A stretch of DNA of 64,000 nt, taken from contig CP066886.1 of NCBI GenBank assembly GCA_016745315.1, positions 5,828,501-5,892,500 of the forward strand, in the 5' to 3' direction. The translations under genes were made by a program, and so were the position numbers. The notes beneath the pieces were generated by a model. The model saw only the letters and a program-made list of their open reading frames with translations. It was not told the origin of the DNA and did not search any database. Position 1 is the first letter of the stretch. Each line of letters begins with the position of its first letter. Shown piece by piece: positions 1 to 9,101 of the stretch. This stretch comes from Arthrospira sp. PCC 9108 (lineage in GTDB: Bacteria; Cyanobacteriota; Cyanobacteriia; Cyanobacteriales; Microcoleaceae).

Positions 1-800
1 ATGAAGCGATCGCATCTCAACTCCAATCCCAGAATAAAGCGATCGCATCTCAACTACAGTCGCTACCACGGCTAGAATCTCAGATAGAAGCGATCGCATC
101 TCAACTAAAATCCCAGAATGAAGCGATCGCATCTCAACTCCAATCCCAGAATGAAGCGATCCCATCTCAATCCCAATCACGGCTAGAATCGCAGAATGAA
201 GCGATCCCATCTCAATCCCAATCACGGCTAGAATCTCTGGTCAAAGCGATCGCATCTCGACCTAAGCCGATAGGTGAACCACAAGTGCAAGAAACTCCCA
301 TCGTGTCTTCATCTTCTGGTTTTGATTATACCCAACTCAACAGATTATTGAAATCAGGCCAGTGGAAAGCTGCCGACCAAGAAACGGCTAAGATGATGTT
401 AGCGGTGGCCCGACAAACCCAACGGGGATATTTATACGAGGATGATATCAAAAACTTTCCTTGCGAGGATTTGCGAATCATCGATGGTCTTTGGGTTAAA
501 CACAGTAACGGACACTTCGGGTTTAGTGTCCAGAAGCAAATTTACATCAATTGTGGAGGAAAGCCCGATGGTCGCTATCCAGGTGATACAATCGTATATC
601 GGTTTGCAGACGAGGTAGGATGGCGAGTGGGTGGGTCGTGGAGACAGTGGAAAGATTATACGTTTTCCCCAAGAGCAGCCAAGGAGGGCCATCTCCCGGC
701 CCTAGGGAGATTGGGTGGTTGGGTTGGGTCGTCGCAAAACTACATCCTGGGTCAAACATACTCTTCTCTCGTGCACAGACTTGTAACCTGTAGTAAATAA
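1..800 (+). CDS. GUN4 domain protein, 5'-truncated by window edge
   Basis: The reading frame is open from base 3 and continues into the ATG at 285, so the gene starts upstream of the window and 285 is not the true start. The first ~90 visible codons are Gln/Ser-rich repeats (EAIASQ type) encoded by HIP1-containing DNA. A GUN4 domain follows (YTQLNRLLKSGQWKAADQET, then the DLRIIDGLW and FGFSVQKQ motifs). GUN4 proper binds porphyrins and activates Mg-chelatase; proteins with extra N-terminal regions are common in filamentous cyanobacteria and their role is unclear. The gene is nearly identical in its C-terminal half to the next gene, which indicates tandem duplication. Confidence 0.85.
   Translation, partial: EAIASQLQSQNKAIASQLQSLPRLESQIEAIASQLKSQNEAIASQLQSQNEAIPSQSQSRLESQNEAIPSQSQSRLESLVKAIASRPKPIGEPQVQETPIVSSSSGFDYTQLNRLLKSGQWKAADQETAKMMLAVARQTQRGYLYEDDIKNFPCEDLRIIDGLWVKHSNGHFGFSVQKQIYINCGGKPDGRYPGDTIVYRFADEVGWRVGGSWRQWKDYTFSPRAAKEGHLPALGRLGGWVGSSQNYILGQTYSSLVHRLVTCSK
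3..260 (+). repeat. HIP1-containing coding repeats in the first GUN4 gene
   Basis: Imperfect in-frame units contain GCGATCGCATCTCAA and encode EAIASQ plus QSQNEAI variants. Two copies have mutated the octamer to GCGATCCC, giving EAIPSQ. The same unit family occurs in the downstream paralogue. Confidence 0.85.
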
Positions 801-1002
801 CCACTTCAGGCAGTTGTCAAGTTCTTGTTTTCGGCAACTTTTTCACGCAAACATGGGCTTTTCCAGGCGGGGGAAGTTACCGTGGAGAGTAAAGAAACCG
901 GGTTTCCGTGGACTAGGTAGGAGCCTGCCCTCACTGTGGGTTATAATACCAAAATAGCCGGGTTTCCCCCCGCCCGGTGGCGGCGATTTGTCGGGGTTGA
1001 GA

Positions 1003-2109
1003 ATGATGGCGAAATGTCCCGTTTGTGAAACCGAATATACACCAAATGAGGTCGAAACCTGTTCCGTGTGTGGTTATGACCTGACACCCTATCCCCCTAT
1101 AATTGGTGGGATACCGTCGGGGTTTTTGGAGAAGGAGAAAAAACGCATTGCGGCAGCCAAGCGGGTTTGGCAATTGTCTCAGTCTCAGGTAGAGTCCGCA
1201 CAGTTGATGGTCTCTAAAGTGCAGTCTCAGTTAGATGAAATGACCCGGAAAATTGACGGTTTTACCCAATCTCAATCACAGCTAGAATCTCAGATAGAAG
1301 CGATCGCCTCTCAACTCCAATCCCAGAGTCAAGCGATCGCCTCTCAACTAAAATCCCAGAATGAAGCGATCGCATCTCAACTCCAATCCCAGAATGAAGC
1401 GATCGCATCTCAATCCCAATCACGCCTAGAATCGCAGATAGAAGCGATCGCATCTCAATCCCAATCACGCCTAGAATCGCAGATAGAAGCGATCGCATCT
1501 CAATCCCAATCACGCCTAGAATCGCAGATAGAAGCGATCGCATCTCAATCCCAATCACGCCTAGAATCGCAGATAGAAGCGATCGCATCCCAACTCCAGT
1601 CGATAACTGAAGCAGTGGCAGATACTCCCATCGTGTCTTCATCTTCTGGTTTTGATTATACCCAACTCCACAGATTATTGAAATCAGGCCAGTGGAAAGC
1701 TGCCGACCAAGAAACGGCTAAGATGATGTTAGCGGTGGCGGGAAAAACCCAACGGGGATATTTAGGCGAGAATGATATCGAAAACTTTCCTTGCGAGGAT
1801 TTGCGAATCATCGATGGTCTTTGGGTTAAACACAGTAACGGACTCTTCGGGTTTAGTGTCCAGAAGCAAATTTACATCAATTGTGGAGGTAAGCCTGATG
1901 GAAGCTATCCAGGTGATACAATATGGTATCGGTTTGCAGACGAGGTAGGATGGCGAGTGGGTGGGTCGTGGTTGAGTTCGAAAGATTATACGTTTTCCCC
2001 TGGGTCAGCCAAGAGAGGCCATCTCCCTTTTACAATAAGGATAGATAATTGGGTGTATACGGATATGTACTCTTCTCTCGCGCACCGACTTGTAACCTGT
2101 AGCATATAA
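1003..2109 (+). CDS. Zinc-ribbon, coiled-coil-like, GUN4 domain protein
   Basis: About 368 aa if started at ATG 1003 (ATG 1006 and TTG 988 are alternatives). The N-terminus has a zinc ribbon with two CxxC pairs (CPVCETEY and CSVCGYDL, first ~25 residues). A Gln/Ser-rich region built from EAIASQ repeats spans roughly residues 85-205. The C-terminal ~160 residues are a GUN4 domain. The zinc ribbon suggests an interaction or regulatory module in front of a tetrapyrrole-binding domain; this is inference. It is a tandem paralogue of the gene ending at 800, and the duplicated segment includes ~65 bp of 3' flank. Confidence 0.85.
   Translation: MMAKCPVCETEYTPNEVETCSVCGYDLTPYPPIIGGIPSGFLEKEKKRIAAAKRVWQLSQSQVESAQLMVSKVQSQLDEMTRKIDGFTQSQSQLESQIEAIASQLQSQSQAIASQLKSQNEAIASQLQSQNEAIASQSQSRLESQIEAIASQSQSRLESQIEAIASQSQSRLESQIEAIASQSQSRLESQIEAIASQLQSITEAVADTPIVSSSSGFDYTQLHRLLKSGQWKAADQETAKMMLAVAGKTQRGYLGENDIENFPCEDLRIIDGLWVKHSNGLFGFSVQKQIYINCGGKPDGSYPGDTIWYRFADEVGWRVGGSWLSSKDYTFSPGSAKRGHLPFTIRIDNWVYTDMYSSLAHRLVTCSI
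1411..1590 (+). repeat. 45-bp in-frame minisatellite, four copies
   Basis: Four near-perfect 45-bp units begin at 1411, 1456, 1501 and 1546. Each contains one HIP1 octamer GCGATCGC and encodes a 15-residue SQSRLESQIEAIASQ-like unit. Less regular units precede them from about 1270. Confidence 0.9.
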
Positions 2110-2172
2110 CCACTTCAGGCAGTTGTCAAGTTCTTGTTTTCGGCAACTTTTTCACGCATTCATGGGCTTTTT
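2107..2172 (+). repeat. Duplicated 3' flank of the GUN4 genes
   Basis: The stretch starting AACCACTTCAGGCAGTTG, with TTTTCGGCAACTTTTTCACGC, is repeated almost exactly from 799 to about 864. It marks the extent of the tandem duplication beyond the stop codons. Confidence 0.8.
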
Positions 2173-2174
2173 CC

Positions 2175-2943
2175 CTATTCGATACCTGGCACTTCCCATT
2201 CCCATTCTGGGCGGTAGCCATTGGCTTGGACAAATTTGGCCGCCACTTCTGTCACCATATCTGGGTCCTCTCGGTCGGGAATATTCCAAGGAAGTTTCAT
2301 CTGTCCAGGAGAGGGCTTTTTGCCACTTCCCTTGATAACTTTCGGTAAAAACTTACTTCCCCAGTGGTAGCGCTTCTCCTGCTTCGGGTTGGGCTTATAC
2401 TTTTTGCAAAACCCCCGATACTTTCGGGCACACTCGTCAAGGGTATTTCCCAAAGCCAAAAAAGCCGGATGCCATTGGGTGAGTCCATCATCCGTCAGGC
2501 GGTCATAGCTGCCATAATTAGAGAAATCGTAGAAAAACCCCCTCTAGCATTCGAGCCGCTTTCGGGTTAGCATGGATATATCGTAAAGTATTCAGTGCCC
2601 GCTGTTTGTCCGTATTCGGAAAAGCCGAGGAGTGATAGCGCTTCTCCCAGAAATGACCCGTGCGGTTTAGCATCCGATTAAAGCACATCGCCGCATACCA
2701 GTTCAACCCGTGCATAATTTTGGGTAAGTCTTCCGGGTGTAACGGTTCAATGAGATAATGAACATGGTTGGACATGATGCAGACCCCATACAGCCGAAAG
2801 CGGTATTTTTCCAAAACCCTTTTAATGGTATACAGTAGCACCTTCCGACACTCGGTCCGGGTCAATTTGAACTCGCGGTTATTGCATCTAACGGTGACAT
2901 GATGGCAGTGTCCAGGTTGAAAGTTTCGAGTAGGGCGAGACAT
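2175..2943 (-). pseudogene. REP-associated tyrosine transposase (RAYT, IS200-like), frameshifted
   Basis: The N-terminal part (2518-2943) has the Y1/HUH transposase fold signature: a His-x-His motif in MSNHVHYLI and the tyrosine region around NTLRYIHANPKAA. The frame breaks at an A5 run (2533-2537; T5 on the coding strand). Removing one base continues as VFYDFSNYGSYDRLTDDG and joins the downstream frame ending at 2175, giving ~255 aa. The single homopolymer indel may be a real mutation or a sequencing error. RAYTs mobilise or maintain REP hairpins, and the window contains several hairpin repeats. Confidence 0.85.
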
Positions 2944-3048
2944 AATATCCTTGGTGGCTGTGGTTGATTCTCTAATCGAGACAAGCCGATCGCCTCTATA
3001 ATATATCTATAATATAAGTAGCCCTGCATCGACAGTTAAAAACCCGCG

Positions 3049-4643
3049 ATGGCATCATCTAAAATCGGTCTCGACTTCGGCACCACCAACTCGACTATAT
3101 CCTACCTGGAAAATGGCAAACCGGTCGCCTTTAAATATGGCGGACAGCAAGAATCAATTCCCTCCTTCATCGCCTACGAAGACGACGGCTATATAGACAT
3201 CGGAAAAGCCGCCCGACAAGCAGCAGCCAGCGACCCGCAAATGGAAAGTTACGGTAACTTTAAAATGGACTTGCCGCTAACCGAAAATTTTGCCAATAAT
3301 TACTCATCAAAACACACCCCCATCACCGTTACCACCGACTACCTGCGACAACTCCTCCTCTCCCCAGAAAATACCTACAGCTTCCGCTGCCAACAGGGGG
3401 AAATCGAGGGTTTGGTGGTGTCGGTGCCGGAAATTTGGCAGCGAGATATCTCCAACCGGGGACGGGAAAACCTGCAAAGTTTAATTGCCCACAATTTGGG
3501 ACTAGAAAAACAACTGATTCAACTGGTGAGTGAACCGGTCGCAGCCGCCGCCTATTACGCCTGGGAAACCCAACGCCGCCACCAACAGGAAAATCAGGAA
3601 CCTTTCCAAGGTAATCTGCTGGTTTGCGATATGGGTGGGGGAACTTTTGATGTGAGTTTGTGCCGCGTTTATGGAGACAAAAAGGTTGAGGTTTTGTACT
3701 TCGACGGAGAAGGCGATCGCGGTTTGGAATCGGCGGGGGTAGCCTTCGATCGCCGTTGTGTTATCCAAGCCTACAAAAAACAAAACGGCACAGAACCCGA
3801 CCTCAACAGCCAGGAATTTATGAACCTGTTACAGAGCTTTGAAAGCCTGAAAATCGATGGGCATGACAGATACACCAAAAAACTCAAAAACTACTGCAAA
3901 AGCCCTTCATACCTCGCAGAAAAGACGCTCTATAGCTTTTCTAATGGCTATACCATCACCAACGGGGAAGTTGACGAAGCCTTCCAGCCGATCGCCGAGG
4001 GAATTCGCCGAGTATTAGAACGGGTAAATCAGTGGCTGGCTACCCATCAGGAACCATGCGATCGCCTGTTTTTAGTGGGGGGATTTTGTCAGTTTTACCT
4101 AGTCCAAAAAACCATCCTAGATGCCCTAAAAATAACGGAGAAAGACCCCCGAGTTGATAATGATTTTAACCTGATTCAGAGTGCCTTTGCCATTTCCTAC
4201 GGTGCTTGTTTAATCGCCAATGGTTTAGTGCAACCCCGCGAAACCTACATCCACACTATCGGAATTGTGGTGGGTATGATGACGGCTTCTATGGAAGTGG
4301 AAGAAACATTTATTCCCATCATTGAAGGCGGCGCAAATTTAGACGACCTCGCCTCCCTCCGCTTCGCGGATATCCCCCTCTGGAAGCCTTCCACGACACC
4401 CCAGAGGTGATATTAGGGGTGGTTCCCCAATCGAAGGGGCAAATTTTCAAAAAGGTTTTACCCGATACGGTCAAACTCCCGAGAAACGTCGCCTCAGAAA
4501 AATGGCGGGTGGGAATGCGGGTGAACCGCTCCCAAGTGGCTTATTTGGCGATCGTCTCGGTGGGGGGAAAGCGAAAAGTTGAATATGAACTGGGAAATAT
4601 TATCGCCCAAATGTTCCCAGGTTTTGTGATACGTGAGGACTAA
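3049..4643 (+). pseudogene. Hsp70/DnaK-family ATPase, frameshifted near the C-terminus
   Basis: The first frame (3049-4410, 453 aa) has the actin-like ATPase signatures of Hsp70: IGLDFGTTNS at the N-terminus, the phosphate-2 motif CDMGGGTFDVS, and the adenosine motif LFLVGGFCQ. The frame then ends in an unnatural tail. A second frame (in phase from about 4380, terminating at 4643) reads EAFHDTPEVILGVVPQSKG and continues sensibly, so a small indel near 4375-4385 splits one ~530-residue gene. It lacks a canonical DnaK C-terminal lid. An alternative is two genes overlapping by GTGA at 4407-4410; the continuity upstream of that GTG argues against it. Confidence 0.8.
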
Positions 4644-4688
4644 TTTACCCACAAATTACCCAGCCAATATGGCAGTTTTTTAACCCAC

Positions 4689-4711
4689 AAAAAAACTCTG
4701 CCTCAGCAGAG
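4689..4711 (-). terminator. Rho-independent terminator
   Basis: On the minus strand a perfect 6-bp stem CTCTGC/GCAGAG with a TGAG loop is followed by seven T. It lies about 70 bp downstream of the stop of the PPC gene at 4781. Confidence 0.8.
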
Positions 4712-4780
4712 AATAGCAGGGGAGGAAAGACCCCCCACGGCTACGGTTGAAGTGCCAATCAACCTGGGATTAATCCGATT

Positions 4781-5320
4781 TTATTCAACCTCACTGACTC
4801 GCAACTGATACCTACCGCGTCCAGTAGCATCATAGGAGTTGACAATCACCCGATAAGTTCCCGTATCCGGTAAGGTAATAATAATGCGTGAATTGGTGTT
4901 AGTTTCATCAATATCATCATTTTCTTCGAGGAGTTCATCTTGGGGGTTAAACAGCGCCAAATAGGTGTCAAACTCAGAACTTTCCAGGAGGATCTTAACT
5001 TTTTTACCAGCCTCCCCAAAGAAAGTATGCTGATGGAATAAACTACCATCGGTAGGTAAAGTTGGATCGCCATCTCTCAGTTCCCCCTGTTCGAGCAAAA
5101 TAATTTCGCCAGCGACAGGTTCTGTATCTTGCTGCGGTAAAGACTCGGATCCCGAGGGGGGGGTATCAACGGCATCAGGTTCCATACCTTGAGCCAAAGA
5201 AGACTCTGAGGGAGCGAAAGAAGACTCTGAGGCGATCGCCCCATAAAAAGGCAGTAGAATCGAAATGGGCAGAAGTGCCAATAGGCTGGTGGCTGTAGCA
5301 AGGAAGAATTTAATAGGCAT
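4781..5320 (-). CDS. Secreted PPC-domain protein
   Basis: About 179 aa from the ATG at 5320, which is preceded by GAGGTC; an upstream in-frame ATG at 5353 would precede the signal peptide by 11 residues. The N-terminus is a typical signal peptide (MPIKFFLATATSLLALLP, cleavage near AIAS). The C-terminal ~105 residues form a bacterial pre-peptidase C-terminal (PPC) domain: GSLFHQHTF, FDTYLALFNP, ENDDIDETNTNS, TGTYRVIVNSYD. PPC domains are beta-sandwiches usually appended to secreted proteases. Here the domain stands alone beside an HtrA-PPC-PPC protease and resembles its last PPC copy closely, which suggests duplication. Confidence 0.85.
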   Translation of the reverse strand: MPIKFFLATATSLLALLPISILLPFYGAIASESSFAPSESSLAQGMEPDAVDTPPSGSESLPQQDTEPVAGEIILLEQGELRDGDPTLPTDGSLFHQHTFFGEAGKKVKILLESSEFDTYLALFNPQDELLEENDDIDETNTNSRIIITLPDTGTYRVIVNSYDATGRGRYQLRVSEVE

Positions 5321-5387
5321 AAAAGACCTCAAACAACAAATTAGATTTACCAACCACCAACAGAAACAGTTTCCTCAGCATCAAACC

Positions 5388-6860
5388 TTATATAGAAACT
5401 TCACGAACTGTCAGCAGGTACTGACCACGACCCGTACTATCAAAAGCGTTAACCACCACTCGATAAGGACCAGTAGCAGGGAGGGTCACAGTCAGGCGGG
5501 AGTTAGTATCGGCATCACTTATATCATCATTTTCACCAACCAGGCGACCATTCGGGCTAAACAGCGCCAAATAAGTATCAAAATCAGAACTGGTTAGATC
5601 AATTCTCACCGATTGACCCGCCTCTCCATCAAAACTATACTCACGGTAAAGACTACCATCAGAAGGAAGTACAGAAGCGTTATCAGAGTCTAATATTCCC
5701 GAACTACGCAACATGACATTATCAGAAGAGGGTAACTCCGAACGGCGATCGCCTGCAACGGTCCGCAACCTTAATCGATAGTTTCCGGTTTCCCCGGCTT
5801 GGTAGGAGTTCGCCAACAGGGTATAAGTGCCAGTATCAGGTAATGTCACATCAATACGGGCATTTGTATTATCCCCCCCATCATCATCCTGAGCCAATTC
5901 ATTGCCATCAATATCGAGCAAAATCAAATAGGAGTCGAAATCATCACTCATCATGTCGATGATTACCCGCTGACCGGCTTCTCCCTCAAAGGTGTAAAGA
6001 TTGTAAAAACTGTTATCAACGGGTAGAACATTAGCACCTTCTGCTAGAACTCCCCTAACTTCCTGACCGTTTACTGGTAAGGGTTTGGCATCCTGATTGT
6101 TAAACATAATCGGACGCTGTTGTTGAGCGGTGCGGGGGGCGCGTCCTTCTTTGGCGGCTTGCAAAAATGGGGGCACATTGTCTACGGAAATGGCAAAACC
6201 AATGCCAATATTGCCACCTCCACGACCTCTAGTAAAAATGGCGGTATTCACGCCAATTAATTCCCCTTGACTGTTCAGCAGGGGTCCGCCAGAGTTACCT
6301 GGGTTGATAGCAGCATCAGTCTGAATTAAATTCCGTTCTCGGTCAATGCGGCTGACAATTCCGACGGTAAAGGTATTTTGGAATTGACCGAAGGGGTTAC
6401 CTATGGCAAAGGCCCTTTGTCCTACTCTGACGGAACCGGGTCTAGCAATGGGAATGGTCGGTAAGTTTCTAGCATTGCGAATCCTCAGCAAAGCCAAATC
6501 TAGCCCATTCTCGCCATAAGCAACTACATCAGCAACCATTTTACGACCATCGGCAAGTGTTACCTCTACCTGGCCGCCTTGGGAGACGACATGGGCGTTA
6601 GTAAGCACCATACCGTCGTCGGTAATAATTGCACCGCTACCGTTAGCTTTTTCGGTGTCGATGGAAACTACAGCAGGACTGGCTTTTTCATAAACCCGGA
6701 TATTGGTTTGTTCTTCGAGATCCAAAGCCATGAGAATAGGAGAGGGCTCTGGTTCGGTTATGGGGGAAATGGCACTAGCTGGGGCTATATTCAGACCTAG
6801 GCTGGTGCTAAGGGTTAAAAATCCAGATGTTAAATGGTTTAAGAATATATGGTTCATCAT
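5388..6860 (-). CDS. HtrA/Deg-type serine protease with two PPC domains
   Basis: The start is set at ATG 6860 (tandem ATGs) because the hydrophobic signal (FLTLSTSLGLNIAPASA) begins just after it; the longer frame to 6896 uses TTG. A trypsin-like protease domain follows with the His of LTNAHVV, the Asp of LDLALLRI and the nucleophile Ser of GNSGGPL, then IGFAISVD. No PDZ domain is visible. Instead two PPC domains follow (FDSYLILLDIDG and FDTYLALFSPNG cores). It is probably a periplasmic or exported quality-control or processing protease. Same strand and orientation as the stand-alone PPC gene downstream. Confidence 0.88.
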   Translation of the reverse strand: MMNHIFLNHLTSGFLTLSTSLGLNIAPASAISPITEPEPSPILMALDLEEQTNIRVYEKASPAVVSIDTEKANGSGAIITDDGMVLTNAHVVSQGGQVEVTLADGRKMVADVVAYGENGLDLALLRIRNARNLPTIPIARPGSVRVGQRAFAIGNPFGQFQNTFTVGIVSRIDRERNLIQTDAAINPGNSGGPLLNSQGELIGVNTAIFTRGRGGGNIGIGFAISVDNVPPFLQAAKEGRAPRTAQQQRPIMFNNQDAKPLPVNGQEVRGVLAEGANVLPVDNSFYNLYTFEGEAGQRVIIDMMSDDFDSYLILLDIDGNELAQDDDGGDNTNARIDVTLPDTGTYTLLANSYQAGETGNYRLRLRTVAGDRRSELPSSDNVMLRSSGILDSDNASVLPSDGSLYREYSFDGEAGQSVRIDLTSSDFDTYLALFSPNGRLVGENDDISDADTNSRLTVTLPATGPYRVVVNAFDSTGRGQYLLTVREVSI

Positions 6861-7032
6861 AACTGGGTGGTTTATGATCGGGTATTTGGCTGTCAACTAG
6901 GGTGGGGGTTTATGCTATTGATGAGATTTTTCTGAGGTCACAAAATTTAGAGCGATCGCTACTTGGGGGAAAATTACAACTATCTTCTAGTTTGACATAC
7001 TCTACCCAAAACCCGGAAACTATACCGGAAGA

Positions 7033-7563
7033 TTAGGGTATATTGAGGGCTTGACCGTATCGGTTATAAACTACAATATCCCACTGCCCATTGAGACTAG
7101 ACTCGAAAGCAATTACACTGGCATCAGCGTTAATGGTGGGATGGCGTACTTGAGCGTTGAGGTTGTCGGTGAGGTTTCTTAGTTGGCGGGTGTTTCGGTT
7201 ATACAAATAAATATCTGACTGTCCGCCACGGGTAGAATTAAATACAATATAGTTACCGTCGGTGGAAATGGCGGGTTCGGAGGCGATCGCATCTATGGAG
7301 TTTAAGCCGGGTAGGTCGATGAGTTCGAGTTGTTTTCGATCATAAAGATAGATATCTTGACGACCTTGGCGATCGGATGCGAAAACTAGATAATCAGAAG
7401 ATATCTGGGGGTTCATTTCTGTACTGGGAGAGTTGACGCTGTTTACCCGTAAGTCGGGGGGTAAATTTAACAGTCGAGGATAGCCAGCACAACCGCTGAC
7501 CATTCCCAGACATATGACTAATAATCCGATTATAAATAGGCGTTTGTAATATGGGTTGATCAT
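7033..7563 (-). CDS. TolB/PD40-like lipoprotein
   Basis: 176 aa with a lipoprotein-type signal peptide ending in MVSGC. The rest contains three beta-propeller-like PD40 units (DRQGRQDIYLYDR, TRGGQSDIYLYNR, SLNGQWDIVVYNR), as in TolB-type propellers. Its ATG overlaps the stop of the upstream gene as ATGA, so the pair is translationally coupled. Only three blades are present, too few for a closed propeller alone, so assembly with the upstream partner is conceivable (inference). Confidence 0.75.
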   Translation of the reverse strand: MINPYYKRLFIIGLLVICLGMVSGCAGYPRLLNLPPDLRVNSVNSPSTEMNPQISSDYLVFASDRQGRQDIYLYDRKQLELIDLPGLNSIDAIASEPAISTDGNYIVFNSTRGGQSDIYLYNRNTRQLRNLTDNLNAQVRHPTINADASVIAFESSLNGQWDIVVYNRYGQALNIP

Positions 7564-8186
7564 GATTCAGACAGAGAGGTTTCTGTATCGAGTTCAATAT
7601 TCGGACCGCGATCGATAATTTCAATATCCCACTGACCTCGCCTGGAACCCTCAAAGCTGATATAACGACCATTAGGGCTGATGTGAGGATGTCTTACTCC
7701 ACCTCGATATCCCCGGGTGAGCATTTCTAATCGATAGGTAAGGCGATCGTATAGGTAAATGTCGGCACGGCCTGAGTCATTGGCGCTATAAACTATATAA
7801 CGCCCTGTATAACTTAGACTGGGGCTTTCCATTACTGTTAGCGATCGCCTCAATTCTACCAAGGTTTTATAGCTACGCCGCCGCAGGTCATACAGGAACA
7901 ATTGATTTTGACCTTCTCGGTTAGACACAAATACCAAAAACCGACCGTTTCCACTTAATGCGGGTTGCTCATCAGTGGCTATGCTATTGATAGCACCATC
8001 AACCATAGAAGAATTGATGGCGACTGTTGTACAACCGACCATCATCGCCTGAAACAGCAAGACTAGAATCAGGGCGAATTTCGCCCGACCAGTCCCCTTT
8101 AACCGCAGCCTGGGAAATATTTTTCCCAACAGGGTTTGAGAGTATTGGAAAATCCTAGTATTCCCCAGAACGGTTATAATCATCAT
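7560..8186 (-). CDS. TolB/PD40-like lipoprotein, paralogue of its downstream neighbour
   Basis: 208 aa. A hydrophobic segment ends in a lipobox-like MMVGC around residue 52. Three PD40 units follow (NREGQNQLFLYDL, DSGRADIYLYDR, RRGQWDIEIIDR). The gene overlaps the downstream paralogue by 4 bp and its start overlaps the end of the ycf66-like gene by 32 bp, so all three are probably one operon. The long N-terminal leader before the lipobox suggests that the true start could be further inside. Confidence 0.72.
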   Translation of the reverse strand: MMIITVLGNTRIFQYSQTLLGKIFPRLRLKGTGRAKFALILVLLFQAMMVGCTTVAINSSMVDGAINSIATDEQPALSGNGRFLVFVSNREGQNQLFLYDLRRRSYKTLVELRRSLTVMESPSLSYTGRYIVYSANDSGRADIYLYDRLTYRLEMLTRGYRGGVRHPHISPNGRYISFEGSRRGQWDIEIIDRGPNIELDTETSLSES

Positions 8187-8979
8187 CTGAGTAGTCTACT
8201 GGACGATACTCTACATAGTCGGTAGTCGCCACATCTCTCCGGTCTGGTTTATTTGCCGATCTCGAAGACCGAGAAGGCCGACTTCTGGGGGGTGATGGTT
8301 CATCTGTATCTGGGTACGAGTATCCACCAGTGCCAATGTCGCTGCGGTCTACTGATGCAGGTCTACTGCTGCGAGTCCGACTAGGACGACTATCGGTTTC
8401 TAGGTCAGATTCCCAGCCGTCTGATATGGGCGGTCTACTACTACCGGAGGGGGCGCTTCGGGGGCGCGTTCTGGTACGTTCTACGGAACTATTGGGGGCG
8501 CTGGTACGCCGACTACTGGGGCGACGACGCTCCGATTCTGTGTCATACATATCGGGTCTGGAAGGGCGAGACTCTCGGGTTCCCCGAATTTGACGAGCCA
8601 TGGGGGCGTACTCTTCGACGGGCTCGATTTCGTCTAGTTCTGCATCTACCCGATAAACATCACTTACATAGCGATCGTCATCGACAAAAGATGCTCGTTC
8701 CTTAGCCTTAGTTGTCGCGACTCCCCGTAGTTTAATACTTTCGACTGCAAAGAAAATCGCAGTCCCGGTTAACATAAACTGACCAAAAGCCAGAATCGGG
8801 TCAAGTCTCCATCCCTGAAACAGAAGAATCCCGCCACAGAGTAAACCGACTGCGGCGAAGAAAATATCGTGATCACGAGCTAACTTGGGTTTCCAGGAAC
8901 GGAGAAAGTATAGCGCGGCACCAGCCACGGCTAGGACAATCCCTAGTAGGCTGCTCCAGTTCAATCCTAAATTGACCAT
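8155..8979 (-). CDS. Ycf66 family membrane protein
   Basis: 274 aa. The first ~95 residues hold three hydrophobic segments (LLGIVLAVAGAALYFL, IFFAAVGLLCGGILLF, FGQFMLTGTAIFFAVESI) typical of the Ycf66 family, whose function is unknown. The C-terminal ~170 residues are Arg/Ser/Pro-rich and low complexity, so probably disordered. It leads a cluster with the two PD40 lipoproteins. Confidence 0.85.
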   Translation of the reverse strand: MVNLGLNWSSLLGIVLAVAGAALYFLRSWKPKLARDHDIFFAAVGLLCGGILLFQGWRLDPILAFGQFMLTGTAIFFAVESIKLRGVATTKAKERASFVDDDRYVSDVYRVDAELDEIEPVEEYAPMARQIRGTRESRPSRPDMYDTESERRRPSSRRTSAPNSSVERTRTRPRSAPSGSSRPPISDGWESDLETDSRPSRTRSSRPASVDRSDIGTGGYSYPDTDEPSPPRSRPSRSSRSANKPDRRDVATTDYVEYRPVDYSDDDYNRSGEY

Positions 8980-9101
8980 TATCTAAATCTCCAGCATCAG
9001 TCCTATCTTAGCTCAAACGGGGAAAATCGCTCAGGCCAGAGCCAATTATCCCAAAAAACCCGCGCTAGGGGTTGACAAAATTGATTAAGTGTGCTACAGC
9101 C

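Noticed and set aside
1262..1642. Minus-strand 126-codon ORF with MRSLLSAILGVIGIE repeats
   Set aside because: Antisense shadow of the HIP1-based coding repeat.
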